A stretch of 64,000 nt of DNA from Janthinobacterium sp051380735 (GTDB taxonomy: Bacteria; Pseudomonadota; Gammaproteobacteria; Burkholderiales; Burkholderiaceae_D), in NCBI RefSeq assembly GCF_051380735.1, contig NZ_JBNYXQ010000013.1, positions 1 to 64,000 of the forward strand, in the 5' to 3' direction. The notes below the pieces were generated by a model that saw nothing but the letters and a program-made list of their open reading frames with translations, did not search any database and was not told the origin of the DNA. This document shows positions 17,926 to 25,777 of the stretch, piece after piece (positions within the stretch are counted from its first letter, which is position 1; every line of letters begins with the position of its first letter). The position numbers and the translations under genes were made by a program.

Positions 17926-18043
17926 CGCTGTCTCCTGTTGTGATGTTGTGGGACAGATTGTGCCGTGCAAGGGCGCTGGCAACTATGTCGGCAACAGCCA
18001 ATACTGATACTATCCTGACCATGCGAGCTGAAAGAACGTTGCG

Positions 18044-18898
18044 ATGACACCTTTATATGAACAAGTGACGATTCCCGCCGGCCAGTCCTGGGGCTTGCTG
18101 TGGCGTGAGCTGGAGGCGATTCCGTTCATCTGGCACTACCACCCGCAGTTCGAGCTGACCCTGACGGTAAACGCGCGCGGCCAGCGCTATATAGGCGACC
18201 ATATGGGCAATTTCGAGCCGGGCGACCTGGTGCTGGTAGGGCCGAATTTGCCGCATACCTGGTCGGCCAGCGAGCGCATCGATGCAAGCCGGCCGATGCT
18301 GGCGGTAGTGGTATGGTTTTCGCTGGAATGGATCATGCAGCTGGCCGGCGTACTGCCGGAACTGCACAGCCTGCTGCAACTGGCGCAGCGGGCCGGGCCG
18401 GCGCTGCAATTCACCACGGAAGCCGCTGCGCGCAGCGCCGCCATGTTGTTGCAACTGCAGGCACTGCCCCAGCCGCAGCGCTTGCCGCTGCTGCTGAACG
18501 TGCTGCTGGAACTGGCCGGCGACCTGCAAGCGCGGCCGCTGGCCTCCGGCGCGCGCAAGCTGATCGCGGCCGATGGCCAGCAAAAGCGCATGGCAGCCGT
18601 GCTTGACCATATGCATCTGCACTTCCGGGAAGACATTGCCGTCGCGGACCTGGCGCAAAGGGCGGCCTTGTCGCCGGGCGCGTTTCACCGCTTCTTCAAG
18701 CGCCACGCGCTGTGCACGCCAAGCAGCTACCTGGCGCGGCTGCGCATCGGCCGCGCCTGCCAGCAGCTGATCCAGACGCAGCACGGCATTGCCGCCATCG
18801 CCCAGGAAGCGGGCTACCGCAACCTGGCGCATTTCAACCGGCAATTTCGCGCCGACAAACAGATGACCCCGCGCGCGTTCCGGCAGCAGTACCGGTGA
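18044..18898 (+). CDS. AraC-family transcriptional regulator with N-terminal cupin domain
   Basis: A 284-residue regulator. The N-terminal half is a cupin-like ligand domain (FIWHYHPQFELTLTV and the GDLVLVGPNLPHTW segment). The C-terminal 100 residues hold the double helix-turn-helix: DIAVADLAQRAALSPGAFHRFFKRH and the conserved GIAAIAQEAGYRNLAHFNRQF. AraC proteins of this form usually sense small sugars or aromatic molecules. Its divergent placement next to the PhyH-type oxygenase gene suggests that it controls that enzyme. Confidence 0.92.
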   Translation: MTPLYEQVTIPAGQSWGLLWRELEAIPFIWHYHPQFELTLTVNARGQRYIGDHMGNFEPGDLVLVGPNLPHTWSASERIDASRPMLAVVVWFSLEWIMQLAGVLPELHSLLQLAQRAGPALQFTTEAAARSAAMLLQLQALPQPQRLPLLLNVLLELAGDLQARPLASGARKLIAADGQQKRMAAVLDHMHLHFREDIAVADLAQRAALSPGAFHRFFKRHALCTPSSYLARLRIGRACQQLIQTQHGIAAIAQEAGYRNLAHFNRQFRADKQMTPRAFRQQYR

Positions 18899-18920
18899 AA
18901 GAAAAGCGGCGCCGGAATAG

Positions 18921-18953
18921 AAAAAGGGGGTCAGATTTTACAATCTGACCCCC
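18921..18953 (-). terminator. Terminator of the tRNA-Arg cluster
   Basis: A 12-bp perfect stem (GGGGGTCAGATT at 18926-18937 with AATCTGACCCCC at 18942-18953) and a 4-nt loop. On the minus strand it is followed by five T. It lies just past the last tRNA gene and may also serve as a hairpin at the 3' end of the convergent AraC gene, but there it has no T tract. Confidence 0.8.
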
Positions 18954-18960
18954 GATATTC

Positions 18961-19037
18961 TGGTGCGGCTGGCAGGAATTGAACCCACGACCCCTTGGTT
19001 CGTAGCCAAGTACTCTATCCAGCTGAGCTACAGCCGC
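18961..19037 (-). tRNA. tRNA-Arg (anticodon ACG), copy 4 of the transcript
   Basis: A 77-nt gene with encoded CCA. The acceptor stem is GCGGCTG with CAGCCGC, the anticodon stem-loop is CTTGG-CTACGAA-CCAAG, and the T arm contains GGTTCAATTCC. The anticodon ACG, wobble-edited to ICG, reads CGU, CGC and CGA. It is the last of four identical tandem copies and is followed by the terminator. Confidence 0.97.
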
Positions 19038-19112
19038 AAAACTTACTCTTCACCATACTGCATGAAGTCACAACCTTCAACCAAAACCTGTGCTGCAGGC
19101 TCCGGGTAATAC

Positions 19113-19189
19113 TGGTGCGGCTGGCAGGAATTGAACCCACGACCCCTTGGTTCGTAGCCAAGTACTCTATCCAGCTGAGCTACAGCCGC
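19113..19189 (-). tRNA. tRNA-Arg (anticodon ACG), copy 3 of the transcript
   Basis: Identical over all 77 nt to the other three copies, including the encoded CCA and the ACG anticodon. The spacer to the next copy (19038-19112) shares about 30 of its first 35 bases with the following spacer, pointing to a recent tandem duplication. Confidence 0.97.
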
Positions 19190-19267
19190 AAAACTTGCTC
19201 TTCATCATGCTGCATGAAGTTACTGATTTTTTCCCACCTCAAACGGACGTTGACAGCGGGTTAATAC

Positions 19268-19344
19268 TGGTGCGGCTGGCAGGAATTGAACCCACGACCC
19301 CTTGGTTCGTAGCCAAGTACTCTATCCAGCTGAGCTACAGCCGC
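19268..19344 (-). tRNA. tRNA-Arg (anticodon ACG), copy 2 of the transcript
   Basis: Identical 77-nt copy with encoded CCA. It is separated from its neighbours by spacers of 78 nt and 81 nt with no promoter of their own, so it is expected to be processed from the common transcript. Confidence 0.97.
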
Positions 19345-19425
19345 AAAACTGATTGCACTTCACTCACAACATGAAGCTTGAAACTTTTTACTGCAAAACC
19401 AGACCGGGTCTGATTTTTCGAATTC

Positions 19426-19502
19426 TGGTGCGGCTGGCAGGAATTGAACCCACGACCCCTTGGTTCGTAGCCAAGTACTCTATCCAGCTGAGCTACAGCC
19501 GC
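19426..19502 (-). tRNA. tRNA-Arg (anticodon ACG), copy 1 of the transcript
   Basis: The promoter-proximal copy, identical to the other three. Its 5' end lies only about 4 nt after the predicted transcription start, so almost no leader has to be removed by RNase P. Confidence 0.97.
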
Positions 19503-19512
19503 GCAGGCAAAC

Positions 19513-19541
19513 ATTATAGCGTATTCGTTTCGCTTTGAAAA
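19513..19541 (-). promoter_or_regulatory. Sigma-70 promoter of the tRNA-Arg cluster
   Basis: On the minus strand: -35 TTTTCA (19536-19541), a 17-nt spacer and a perfect -10 TATAAT (19513-19518). It is ideally placed 10 bp ahead of the first tRNA. Confidence 0.8.
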
Positions 19542-19972
19542 GTTCGATTTTTCAATCGCTTAGCCGGTTTTCGCAAAGCACCGCACTGCAAGAACCAGCC
19601 CTTTTCGCACCCGAGAAGCGGACGCCATTCGCGCTGTGGTATTCCGCTTTCACGGAAGGCTTGCAGCGCTCGAGATGTTGCTGCCTCGAAAGAAGCGGGA
19701 TTATAGGGACTGCACTGCGGCGTGTCCAGTGCTATCTGTACAAAACGTCTGTATCAGCCTGGCAGATCGCACCTGGCGGCAGGTTGACGGGATGTCCACA
19801 GGATTGAAGATATGACAAGGGCAAGCGTGTGCAAGCGTAAGCACGCTTGGGGATACAATGACTGCGAGACAGACAGAACCTGGCCGGTAAAACCACATGA
19901 TCGCTCCCCTCATGATCCATTCAATGAACTCAGTGACGGTAGCCCGTGACGGCCTGACACACGGGATTTCCG
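19542..19972. other. Intergenic stretch of about 430 bp with one long inverted repeat
   Basis: No convincing gene is seen; the short open frames here lack ribosome sites and coding style. An inverted repeat AAGCGTG-N12-CACGCTT lies at 19823-19848 and contains the GCAAGCGT word also found in other intergenic regions of the window. The promoter of the hybrid kinase gene must lie here or just upstream of 19973, but no strong -35/-10 pair stands out. Confidence 0.4.
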
Positions 19973-22435
19973 ATGGTTAAGCGTGATCGCTTGCAGAAAC
20001 CGCCTCCTCCCACAGGACCGCTGAGCCTGTCGGATGCCGGCATCGCCACGGTGCTCGAAAGCATCACCGATGGCTTCAGCGTGCTCGATGCCAACTGGAC
20101 CATCCGCTATATCAATGCGCGTGGCGCTGCCATGCTGGCGCCTCGGCATCGTGACGGCGCCGCACTGGCCGGCAGCGATCTGTGGCAGGCTTGCCCGGAC
20201 ATGCAGGGCACGGAGCTGGAAACGCACTTGCGACGTGCCATGGCGCTGCAGCAAAGCCACAGTTTCGAGCTGCTGCATGCACCACTGGGCCGCTGGCTGG
20301 AAGTGCGCATCTTTGCCGGCGCCGACGGTCTCACTATTCATCTGCACGATATCAGCCAGCGCAAGGCCGACGAATACAGCGTGCGCCAGAACGAGGAAGA
20401 TTTGCGCGCGCTGGCCGACTCCATTCCCCAACTGGCGTGGATCGCCAATTTCGACGGCACCGTGGTCTGGTACAACCAGCGCTGGCATGACTACACGGGC
20501 ACCACGCCCCTGGAGATGGCTGGCGAAGGCTGGTGCAGGGCCTACGATCCGCAGTACCTGACGCAGATGCTGGCCGGCTGGCATGCTGCGCTGGACGAAG
20601 CCAAGCCCTTTGAAATGGAATTTCCCATCCTTGGCAGCGACGGCCAGTACCGCTGGTTTCTCACGCGGGCCAATCCCGTACACCGCGACGGCCAGTTGCT
20701 GCGCTGGTTCGGCACCAGCACCGACGTGGACCAAGTCAAGCAGGTCGAAGAGGCGCTGCGCGATGAAACCCGCGTGCTCGAACTGCTCAACAGCACCGGC
20801 GCCACACTGGCCAGCACGCTCGACCTGACGTCCTTGCTGCAAGAGACGGTCGACGCCGCCACGCGCATCAGCGGCGCGCGCTTCGGCGCCTTTTATTATG
20901 ATGCCGAACACGCGGCCGATGCGACCGGGAGCGACGCCTTGCTGACGGTGGCGCAAGCCGTCAGCGGGATCACGGTGCGCCAGGCCGCCGCGATCGACGC
21001 CCATCTGCGCACTGGCCCGGCCATGCGCCACAATAATTTCGAAGCGGTACCGGACGGCGGCAACGATGGGCACGCGCCGCTGGTGCGCAGCTGCCTGAGC
21101 CTGCCCGTGCGCTCACGCTCGGGCCAGTTGCTGGGCCGCTTGCTGGTCGGCCATCCACAGCCAGACATGTTCAGCCAGCGCAGTGAACGCATCGTGGCGG
21201 CCATCGCTGCGCAGGCCGCTGTCGCGCTCGACAATACCCGTTTGTATGTGGAAGCACGGCACGCCGCGGAAGAGCGCAAGGTGCTGCTCGACAGTGAACG
21301 CGAGGCACGCGCCGAGGCCGAACGCACGAACCAGCTGAAGGACGAATTCCTGACTACCCTGTCGCACGAATTGCGCACGCCGCTGTCGGCGATCCTGGGC
21401 TGGGCACAGGTATTGCGGCGCGGCACGCGCGATGAGGCCGATCTGCACCGCGGACTGAACAGCATCGAGCGCAATGCGCGCGCCCAGGCTCAGCTGATCG
21501 AAGACTTGCTCGACATGAGCCGCATCACCTCCGACAAAGTGATGCTCGAGATGCAGACCATCGTGCCGGCCACCGTGATCGCCTCGGCCATCGAAACACT
21601 CCACCCGGCCTTTGATGCCAAGCACATCACCCTGCATACCCGCATCGCCCCCGACGCCGGCACCATGACGGGCGACCCCGGTCGCATGCAGCAGGTCATC
21701 TGGAACCTGCTGTCGAATGCGCTCAAATTCACGCCCCAAGGCGGCGCAGTCGACATAGGCGTGGTGCGCGAGGGCTCGCGCCTGGTGCTGACGATCGCCG
21801 ACAATGGCGTCGGCATCCGCGCCGACTTCCTGCCCCATGTATTCGAGCGCTTCCGCCAGGCCGACGCCTCGACCACCCGCAAGCATGGCGGCCTGGGCCT
21901 GGGCCTGGCCATCGTCAAGCACCTGGTGGAGCAGCATGGCGGCACGATCACCGCCAGCAGTCCCGGCGACTCGCAGGGCGCCACGTTTACCGTGCGCCTG
22001 CCCGCCCTGCGCCAGCACAGCGAGGAGCCGGCCCGGCCGCATGACCTGGCCGGCATCAAGGTGCTGGTGGTGGACGACGACGCCGATGCGCGCGAGCTGG
22101 CCGAACGCATCTTGCGTGATGCCCATGCCGACGTGGCCAGCGCCGCCAGCGCCGAGGAAGCACTGCGCCTGTTCGACAGTATGCCGCCAGATGTGCTGGT
22201 GAGCGACATCGGCATGCCCGATGTCGATGGTTTCGACTTGCTGGCCTTGCTGCGCGCGCGCGGCAGCGACCAGAGTGGCAAGCTGTCGACTGTGGCCCTG
22301 ACGGCATTTGCCCGCCCCGAAGATCGCCAGCGCGCGCTCGGCAGTGGCTTCCAGGCCTACCTGGTCAAGCCGCTCGATCCGGCCGAACTGCTGGCAACGG
22401 TGGCGCGCCTGGCCGCCGGCAGGAAAAATGGCTGA
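19973..22435 (+). CDS. Hybrid sensor histidine kinase (PAS-PAS-GAF-HisKA-HATPase-REC)
   Basis: An 820-residue cytosolic hybrid kinase without membrane helices. Domains in order: PAS (about 25-120), PAS with PAC (135-255), GAF (265-420), a short coiled coil, HisKA with phospho-His in LSHELRTPLSAI (near 464), HATPase with WNLLSNALKFT, DNGVGI and GGLGLGLAI, and a C-terminal receiver with Asp in VLVSDIGMPDVDG (near 744). All catalytic motifs look intact. It probably senses a cytosolic ligand or redox signal. The REC-GGDEF gene 325 bp downstream on the same strand is a possible partner, though this is not shown. Confidence 0.93.
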   Translation: MVKRDRLQKPPPPTGPLSLSDAGIATVLESITDGFSVLDANWTIRYINARGAAMLAPRHRDGAALAGSDLWQACPDMQGTELETHLRRAMALQQSHSFELLHAPLGRWLEVRIFAGADGLTIHLHDISQRKADEYSVRQNEEDLRALADSIPQLAWIANFDGTVVWYNQRWHDYTGTTPLEMAGEGWCRAYDPQYLTQMLAGWHAALDEAKPFEMEFPILGSDGQYRWFLTRANPVHRDGQLLRWFGTSTDVDQVKQVEEALRDETRVLELLNSTGATLASTLDLTSLLQETVDAATRISGARFGAFYYDAEHAADATGSDALLTVAQAVSGITVRQAAAIDAHLRTGPAMRHNNFEAVPDGGNDGHAPLVRSCLSLPVRSRSGQLLGRLLVGHPQPDMFSQRSERIVAAIAAQAAVALDNTRLYVEARHAAEERKVLLDSEREARAEAERTNQLKDEFLTTLSHELRTPLSAILGWAQVLRRGTRDEADLHRGLNSIERNARAQAQLIEDLLDMSRITSDKVMLEMQTIVPATVIASAIETLHPAFDAKHITLHTRIAPDAGTMTGDPGRMQQVIWNLLSNALKFTPQGGAVDIGVVREGSRLVLTIADNGVGIRADFLPHVFERFRQADASTTRKHGGLGLGLAIVKHLVEQHGGTITASSPGDSQGATFTVRLPALRQHSEEPARPHDLAGIKVLVVDDDADARELAERILRDAHADVASAASAEEALRLFDSMPPDVLVSDIGMPDVDGFDLLALLRARGSDQSGKLSTVALTAFARPEDRQRALGSGFQAYLVKPLDPAELLATVARLAAGRKNG

Positions 22436-22760
22436 AACCGCCGTTAAATTGGATTAAAAAAAGTAATACAAAGAAACAAACCTTTCTGACTAAAAATTCA
22501 TCAATCTGGTTTAGACTTCCTACTTCCAGACGCGGCACTGTCCTACAAGCAACTTCACACCCGTTTGCTACACTGAAATTTAATCGCGCAGCCATCAACC
22601 AGTACAGGCACGCCCCTTGCCAGACAAGGATAAAGCGGACTCATCGTCTTGCGTGCGCCCTGTCTTGATGCAAGCGGTTACTATCGTTGCGCTCCTTCGC
22701 TGGCCGCTCTCGCTGCGGACGATGCTTGCGATGACCTTACAGAATTCACCGGGATACCCC
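22436..22760. other. Intergenic stretch of 325 bp
   Basis: No gene is supported. An open frame from 22617 would add 48 residues to the next protein, but they lack similarity to receiver domains and have no ribosome site. An A-rich patch follows the kinase stop codon, with no hairpin that I could find. Nothing else is recognised. Confidence 0.4.
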
Positions 22761-23738
22761 ATGCCTAGCCAAGATGAAATTTTGAAAGCCAAGATTTTGG
22801 TCGTCGATGATTCGCCGGACAATATAGACCTGATGCTGGAAATCCTGCGCGATGCCGGCTACAGCAATGTCACGGCCACCATGCGCCCGGCGCAGGTCTG
22901 CCTGCTGCACCTGGAACATTGCTATGACCTGATTTTGCTCGACCTGCAAATGCCCGAACTGAACGGTTTCCAGGTCATGAAGGGCCTGAAGGAAATCGAA
23001 CATGGCGGCTACCTGCCGGTGCTGGCGCTGACGGCGCAACCGAGTTTCAAGATCGCCGCCCTGGAAGCGGGCGCGCGTGACTTTATCAGCAAGCCCTTCG
23101 ACCTGATGGAGGTGCACAAGCGCATTTATAACATGCTGGAAGTGCGTTTGCTGTACAAGGAACTGGCGCAATACAGCAGGCAGCAGCAGGAACTGGCGCT
23201 GCACGACCCGCTGACGGGTCTGCCCAACCGCCGCCTGCTGGAAGACCGTATCGAACATACTTTGCAGCATTCAGCCCGCGTGCGCGGCAAATCGGCCATT
23301 CTCTATCTCGATCTCGATGGCTTCAAGGCCATCAACGACACGTATGGCCACGCTTATGGCGACGAAATCCTGAAAATGGTGGCGGCGCGCCTGAGCAGCG
23401 CCTCGCGCAAGGAAGACACGGTGGCGCGCATCGGTGGCGACGAGTTCGTGATCGTGCTCGGCAATCTGGCTGGCAAGGGCGACGCGCGCGAACCGGCCGC
23501 CAAGTTGATCGAAGTCATTTCCGAACCGTATTTCATCAACGACCTGACCTTGCGCCTGTCGACCAGCATCGGCATCAGCATCTACCCGGACGACGCCACC
23601 ACCGTCGAGGCCCTGCTGAGCGCGGCCGACACTGCCCTGTACGAAGCCAAGCGATCCGGCAAGAACCGCTATTGCTGCGCGCCGCACGAGGTGGCTGTGG
23701 TACAGGCAAACAGGCAGAGCGTTATTTCGATCGTCTGA
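22761..23738 (+). CDS. Response regulator diguanylate cyclase (REC-GGDEF)
   Basis: A 325-residue c-di-GMP synthase under phospho-control, similar in layout to PleD/WspR. The receiver domain (about 10-125) has DDS, the phospho-acceptor Asp in LILLDLQMPELNG and Lys in FISKPF. The GGDEF domain (about 150-315) has an intact catalytic GGDEF near 225 and an intact inhibitory I-site RKED five residues before it, so product feedback is expected. I chose ATG 22761 because the receiver begins right after it. It is followed by a strong two-way terminator. The activating kinase is not certain; the hybrid kinase upstream is a candidate. Confidence 0.92.
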   Translation: MPSQDEILKAKILVVDDSPDNIDLMLEILRDAGYSNVTATMRPAQVCLLHLEHCYDLILLDLQMPELNGFQVMKGLKEIEHGGYLPVLALTAQPSFKIAALEAGARDFISKPFDLMEVHKRIYNMLEVRLLYKELAQYSRQQQELALHDPLTGLPNRRLLEDRIEHTLQHSARVRGKSAILYLDLDGFKAINDTYGHAYGDEILKMVAARLSSASRKEDTVARIGGDEFVIVLGNLAGKGDAREPAAKLIEVISEPYFINDLTLRLSTSIGISIYPDDATTVEALLSAADTALYEAKRSGKNRYCCAPHEVAVVQANRQSVISIV

Positions 23739-23753
23739 TTATCGTGGCCCATG

Positions 23754-23797
23754 AAAAAAACCGGGATGCCGCTGTGATGCGCCATCCCGGTTTTTTT
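23754..23797. terminator. Bidirectional terminator
   Basis: A 15-bp perfect inverted repeat, seven A plus CCGGGATG (23754-23768) with CATCCCGG plus seven T (23783-23797), around a 14-nt loop. It serves the diguanylate cyclase gene on the plus strand and the small HhH-like gene on the minus strand. Confidence 0.9.
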
Positions 23798-23813
23798 GTT
23801 CCGGCAGTCAAGC

Positions 23814-24215
23814 TTACTTGGGTGTCTTGGCCGCCGCTTCTTCATGCTTGCCGGCATGCTGGTGATCGAGCTGGGCACTGACTTTTTCAGGCGCCACTTC
23901 GATGCGCGTGATGCCGGCATCGACCGAAATAGGATCGCTCGCCGGGAAAGTCATTTCAACGGCATCGTCAAGCAGCACTTCCTTGGCTTTTTCTTCGCCC
24001 GTCATGCCTTCTTCGTCGGCCAGGATGGCCAGCGCGCTGGCCCATTTGACGAAATTGAGATTGGCCAGTTCACGCACCGTGGTCACGCCAAAGGCCTGAT
24101 TCAGGGCCTTGGCATCCTTGGCGCTGACGCCGCGCAAGGCGCTGATGGGCGCGTTGACGATGTCGCGGAAGCTTTTGGCACAGTATTCTTGATCAACAAT
24201 GGTATCGATATTCAT
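23814..24215 (-). CDS. Small protein with helix-hairpin-helix-like region and TFPASDP motif
   Basis: A 133-residue cytosolic protein. Residues about 15-65 (PISALRGVSAKDAKALNQAFGVTTV) resemble helix-hairpin-helix repeats, which in other proteins bind DNA or other proteins without sequence specificity. The middle has EMTFPASDPISVD, a motif shared by several small conserved bacterial proteins of unknown function. The C-terminus is charged and His/Lys rich. I chose ATG 24215, which has AAAGGAC upstream. It converges on the diguanylate cyclase gene across the shared terminator. Function unknown. Confidence 0.75.
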   Translation of the reverse strand: MNIDTIVDQEYCAKSFRDIVNAPISALRGVSAKDAKALNQAFGVTTVRELANLNFVKWASALAILADEEGMTGEEKAKEVLLDDAVEMTFPASDPISVDAGITRIEVAPEKVSAQLDHQHAGKHEEAAAKTPK

Positions 24216-24334
24216 GGCATGTCCTTTCGTTTGGTGGGGGCCGGTGCCGCGCCCGAGCCGCAATGGCGGTAGTTGCCGCTCCTGCTGCATTGCTTGCGCA
24301 CCGTCTTACTATGGCAGGCGCTCGCACCTTGGTA

Positions 24335-24354
24335 TGTGCGCAAGCGTACGCACA
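24335..24354. repeat. Palindrome TGTGCG-N8-CGCACA in the gap 24216-24508
   Basis: A 6-bp perfect inverted repeat in the 293-bp divergent gap between the HhH-like gene and the soluble kinase gene. It contains the 12-mer GCAAGCGTACGC (24340-24351), which recurs exactly at 37430-37441. Possibly a regulator site. The rest of the gap shows nothing clear. Confidence 0.4.
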
Positions 24355-24508
24355 ACGCACAGTCCCACCACACCCTTTGGCCCTCTGTGCGCCGGAAGTC
24401 ATGACATTTGTCGGAAAGCCAGAAATTTTCCTGCCATGCGCCCCGCAATGAAATCCTCATGTATGATCCCCTCATTTCGGTTGACACCTTTACCATTCAT
24501 GGGGCGCC

Positions 24509-25219
24509 ATGTCCGCACAAACAGATCAGAGCAAGGAAGCGGCCCACTCCGATGCGGCGCGTGCCGCCGATCTCAGCGAATTGCTGGGATACATCAATAC
24601 CAGCTGGGACAACGAGCGCCGCGCTCTGTCGCGCCAGCTGCATGACAGCCTGGGTTCGTCACTGACGGCCTTGACCATGCATCTGTCGCTGCTGACGCAA
24701 AAAATGCCGCAAGAACCAGTGCTGCTCGATCGCGCGGCAACCATGAAACAATTGCTGCTGAATGTGATCGAAACGAACCGCCAGATGCAGATCAAGCTGT
24801 GGAATGACAAGCTTGAATTTTTGGGCGTTAACGTGGCGCTGGGCGAAGTGGCCGCGCAATTTGCCGATCAACATGCTGTCACCGTACGCTGCAGCCTGCC
24901 CGAAGATGAACTGGTGTGCCCGCGCAATGTGGGCGTGGCCCTGCTGCGTACCCTGGAAGAAGGGCTGGCGAATATCGCCGCCCATGCCCGTGCCACGGAA
25001 GTGGACGTCATCGTCGACGACAATGACGAGGCGCTGATGATGACGATCAAGGATAACGGCACCGGCCCCCCGGCCAGCCTGCCCGCAGACTTGCACAAGC
25101 ACGGCTTGCGCGCGGTGCGCGAACGCGTGCATTACCTCGGTGGCACGCTGGCGCTGGCAGGCAATCCGCAAGGCGGCACGGCCCTGACGGTAATACTGCC
25201 GCGCAACGCGCCGCAGTAA
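24509..25219 (+). CDS. Soluble NarX-type histidine kinase (HisKA_3/HATPase_c) without sensor domain
   Basis: A 236-residue cytosolic kinase. It has the HisKA_3 phosphorylation motif ERRALSRQLHDSLG (His near residue 46), an N-box-like EEGLANIAAHARA and the G1 motif DNGTG, then GLRAVRERVHYLGG. Only about 40 residues precede the dimerisation domain, so there is no room for an input domain. It may take its signal from a separate protein or from dimer partners. No NarL-type response regulator lies next to it. It converges on the DUF6265 gene with a 6-bp gap. Confidence 0.87.
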   Translation: MSAQTDQSKEAAHSDAARAADLSELLGYINTSWDNERRALSRQLHDSLGSSLTALTMHLSLLTQKMPQEPVLLDRAATMKQLLLNVIETNRQMQIKLWNDKLEFLGVNVALGEVAAQFADQHAVTVRCSLPEDELVCPRNVGVALLRTLEEGLANIAAHARATEVDVIVDDNDEALMMTIKDNGTGPPASLPADLHKHGLRAVRERVHYLGGTLALAGNPQGGTALTVILPRNAPQ

Positions 25220-25225
25220 TTCGTT

Positions 25226-25747
25226 CTACCTGGAACGCTCGCCGGCCTGCGCATCGCAGCGCACGCGGCTCATCGGGAAGTTAATCGTGGTCAACTGCCC
25301 TTTCAAGGTGCCGACGATGCTGGCGTGCACGACACGCTCGCTGACGTGGCGGTAGATGATGCGGCTCGGAAAATCATTATCGAGGTTGGCGAAGATGAAT
25401 TCGTTCGGCTTGTGCTGGCGCAGCAGGTTGAATTCAACCGGCGCCGCACCCGAGCTCTGCACGATGTAGGCCAGCTGGCCCGGCACGGTCAGCCGGATCT
25501 GCACGAATTCAAACGCGCTGGTCTTGCCGCCCTTGACGGTGCGGCTGGCGCCTAAAATGGTGCCGCCAGCGGCCGTGCTCCATTGCTCCCCAGAACCGGG
25601 CTCGGCACCATCGACCTGCCAGCAGCCGGTCAGCCAGGATAATTTATCCACTGTTTCCGGCGGCGGCGCAGCCATGGCGGCGGCCTGTGCCAGCCCCCAT
25701 CCCGCACACAGCGCTGCTGCAAGCAATGTATTCAACGATCGTTTCAT
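25226..25747 (-). CDS. Exported DUF6265-type protein
   Basis: A 173-residue protein with a signal peptide ending near AQAAAMAAP. The mature part has the pattern LSWLTGCWQVDG, EQWSTAAGGTILGASRTVKGGKT and EFVQIRL, characteristic of the DUF6265 lipocalin-like family (recalled from family knowledge). It is probably periplasmic; function unknown. GGAGA precedes its ATG. It lies 30 bp downstream of the NADH dehydrogenase gene on the same strand and probably shares its transcript. Confidence 0.82.
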   Translation of the reverse strand: MKRSLNTLLAAALCAGWGLAQAAAMAAPPPETVDKLSWLTGCWQVDGAEPGSGEQWSTAAGGTILGASRTVKGGKTSAFEFVQIRLTVPGQLAYIVQSSGAAPVEFNLLRQHKPNEFIFANLDNDFPSRIIYRHVSERVVHASIVGTLKGQLTTINFPMSRVRCDAQAGERSR

Positions 25748-25777
25748 GTCATCTCCGCGAGGGTCGAAGCCAGGATA

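Noticed and set aside
18995..19538. Short plus-strand open frames with repeated peptide across the tRNA region
   Set aside because: They are translations of the antisense strand of four identical tRNA genes, so the repeated peptide is an artefact.
22617..22760. 48-residue N-terminal extension of the diguanylate cyclase
   Set aside because: No ribosome site and no resemblance to receiver domains; the receiver starts right after ATG 22761.
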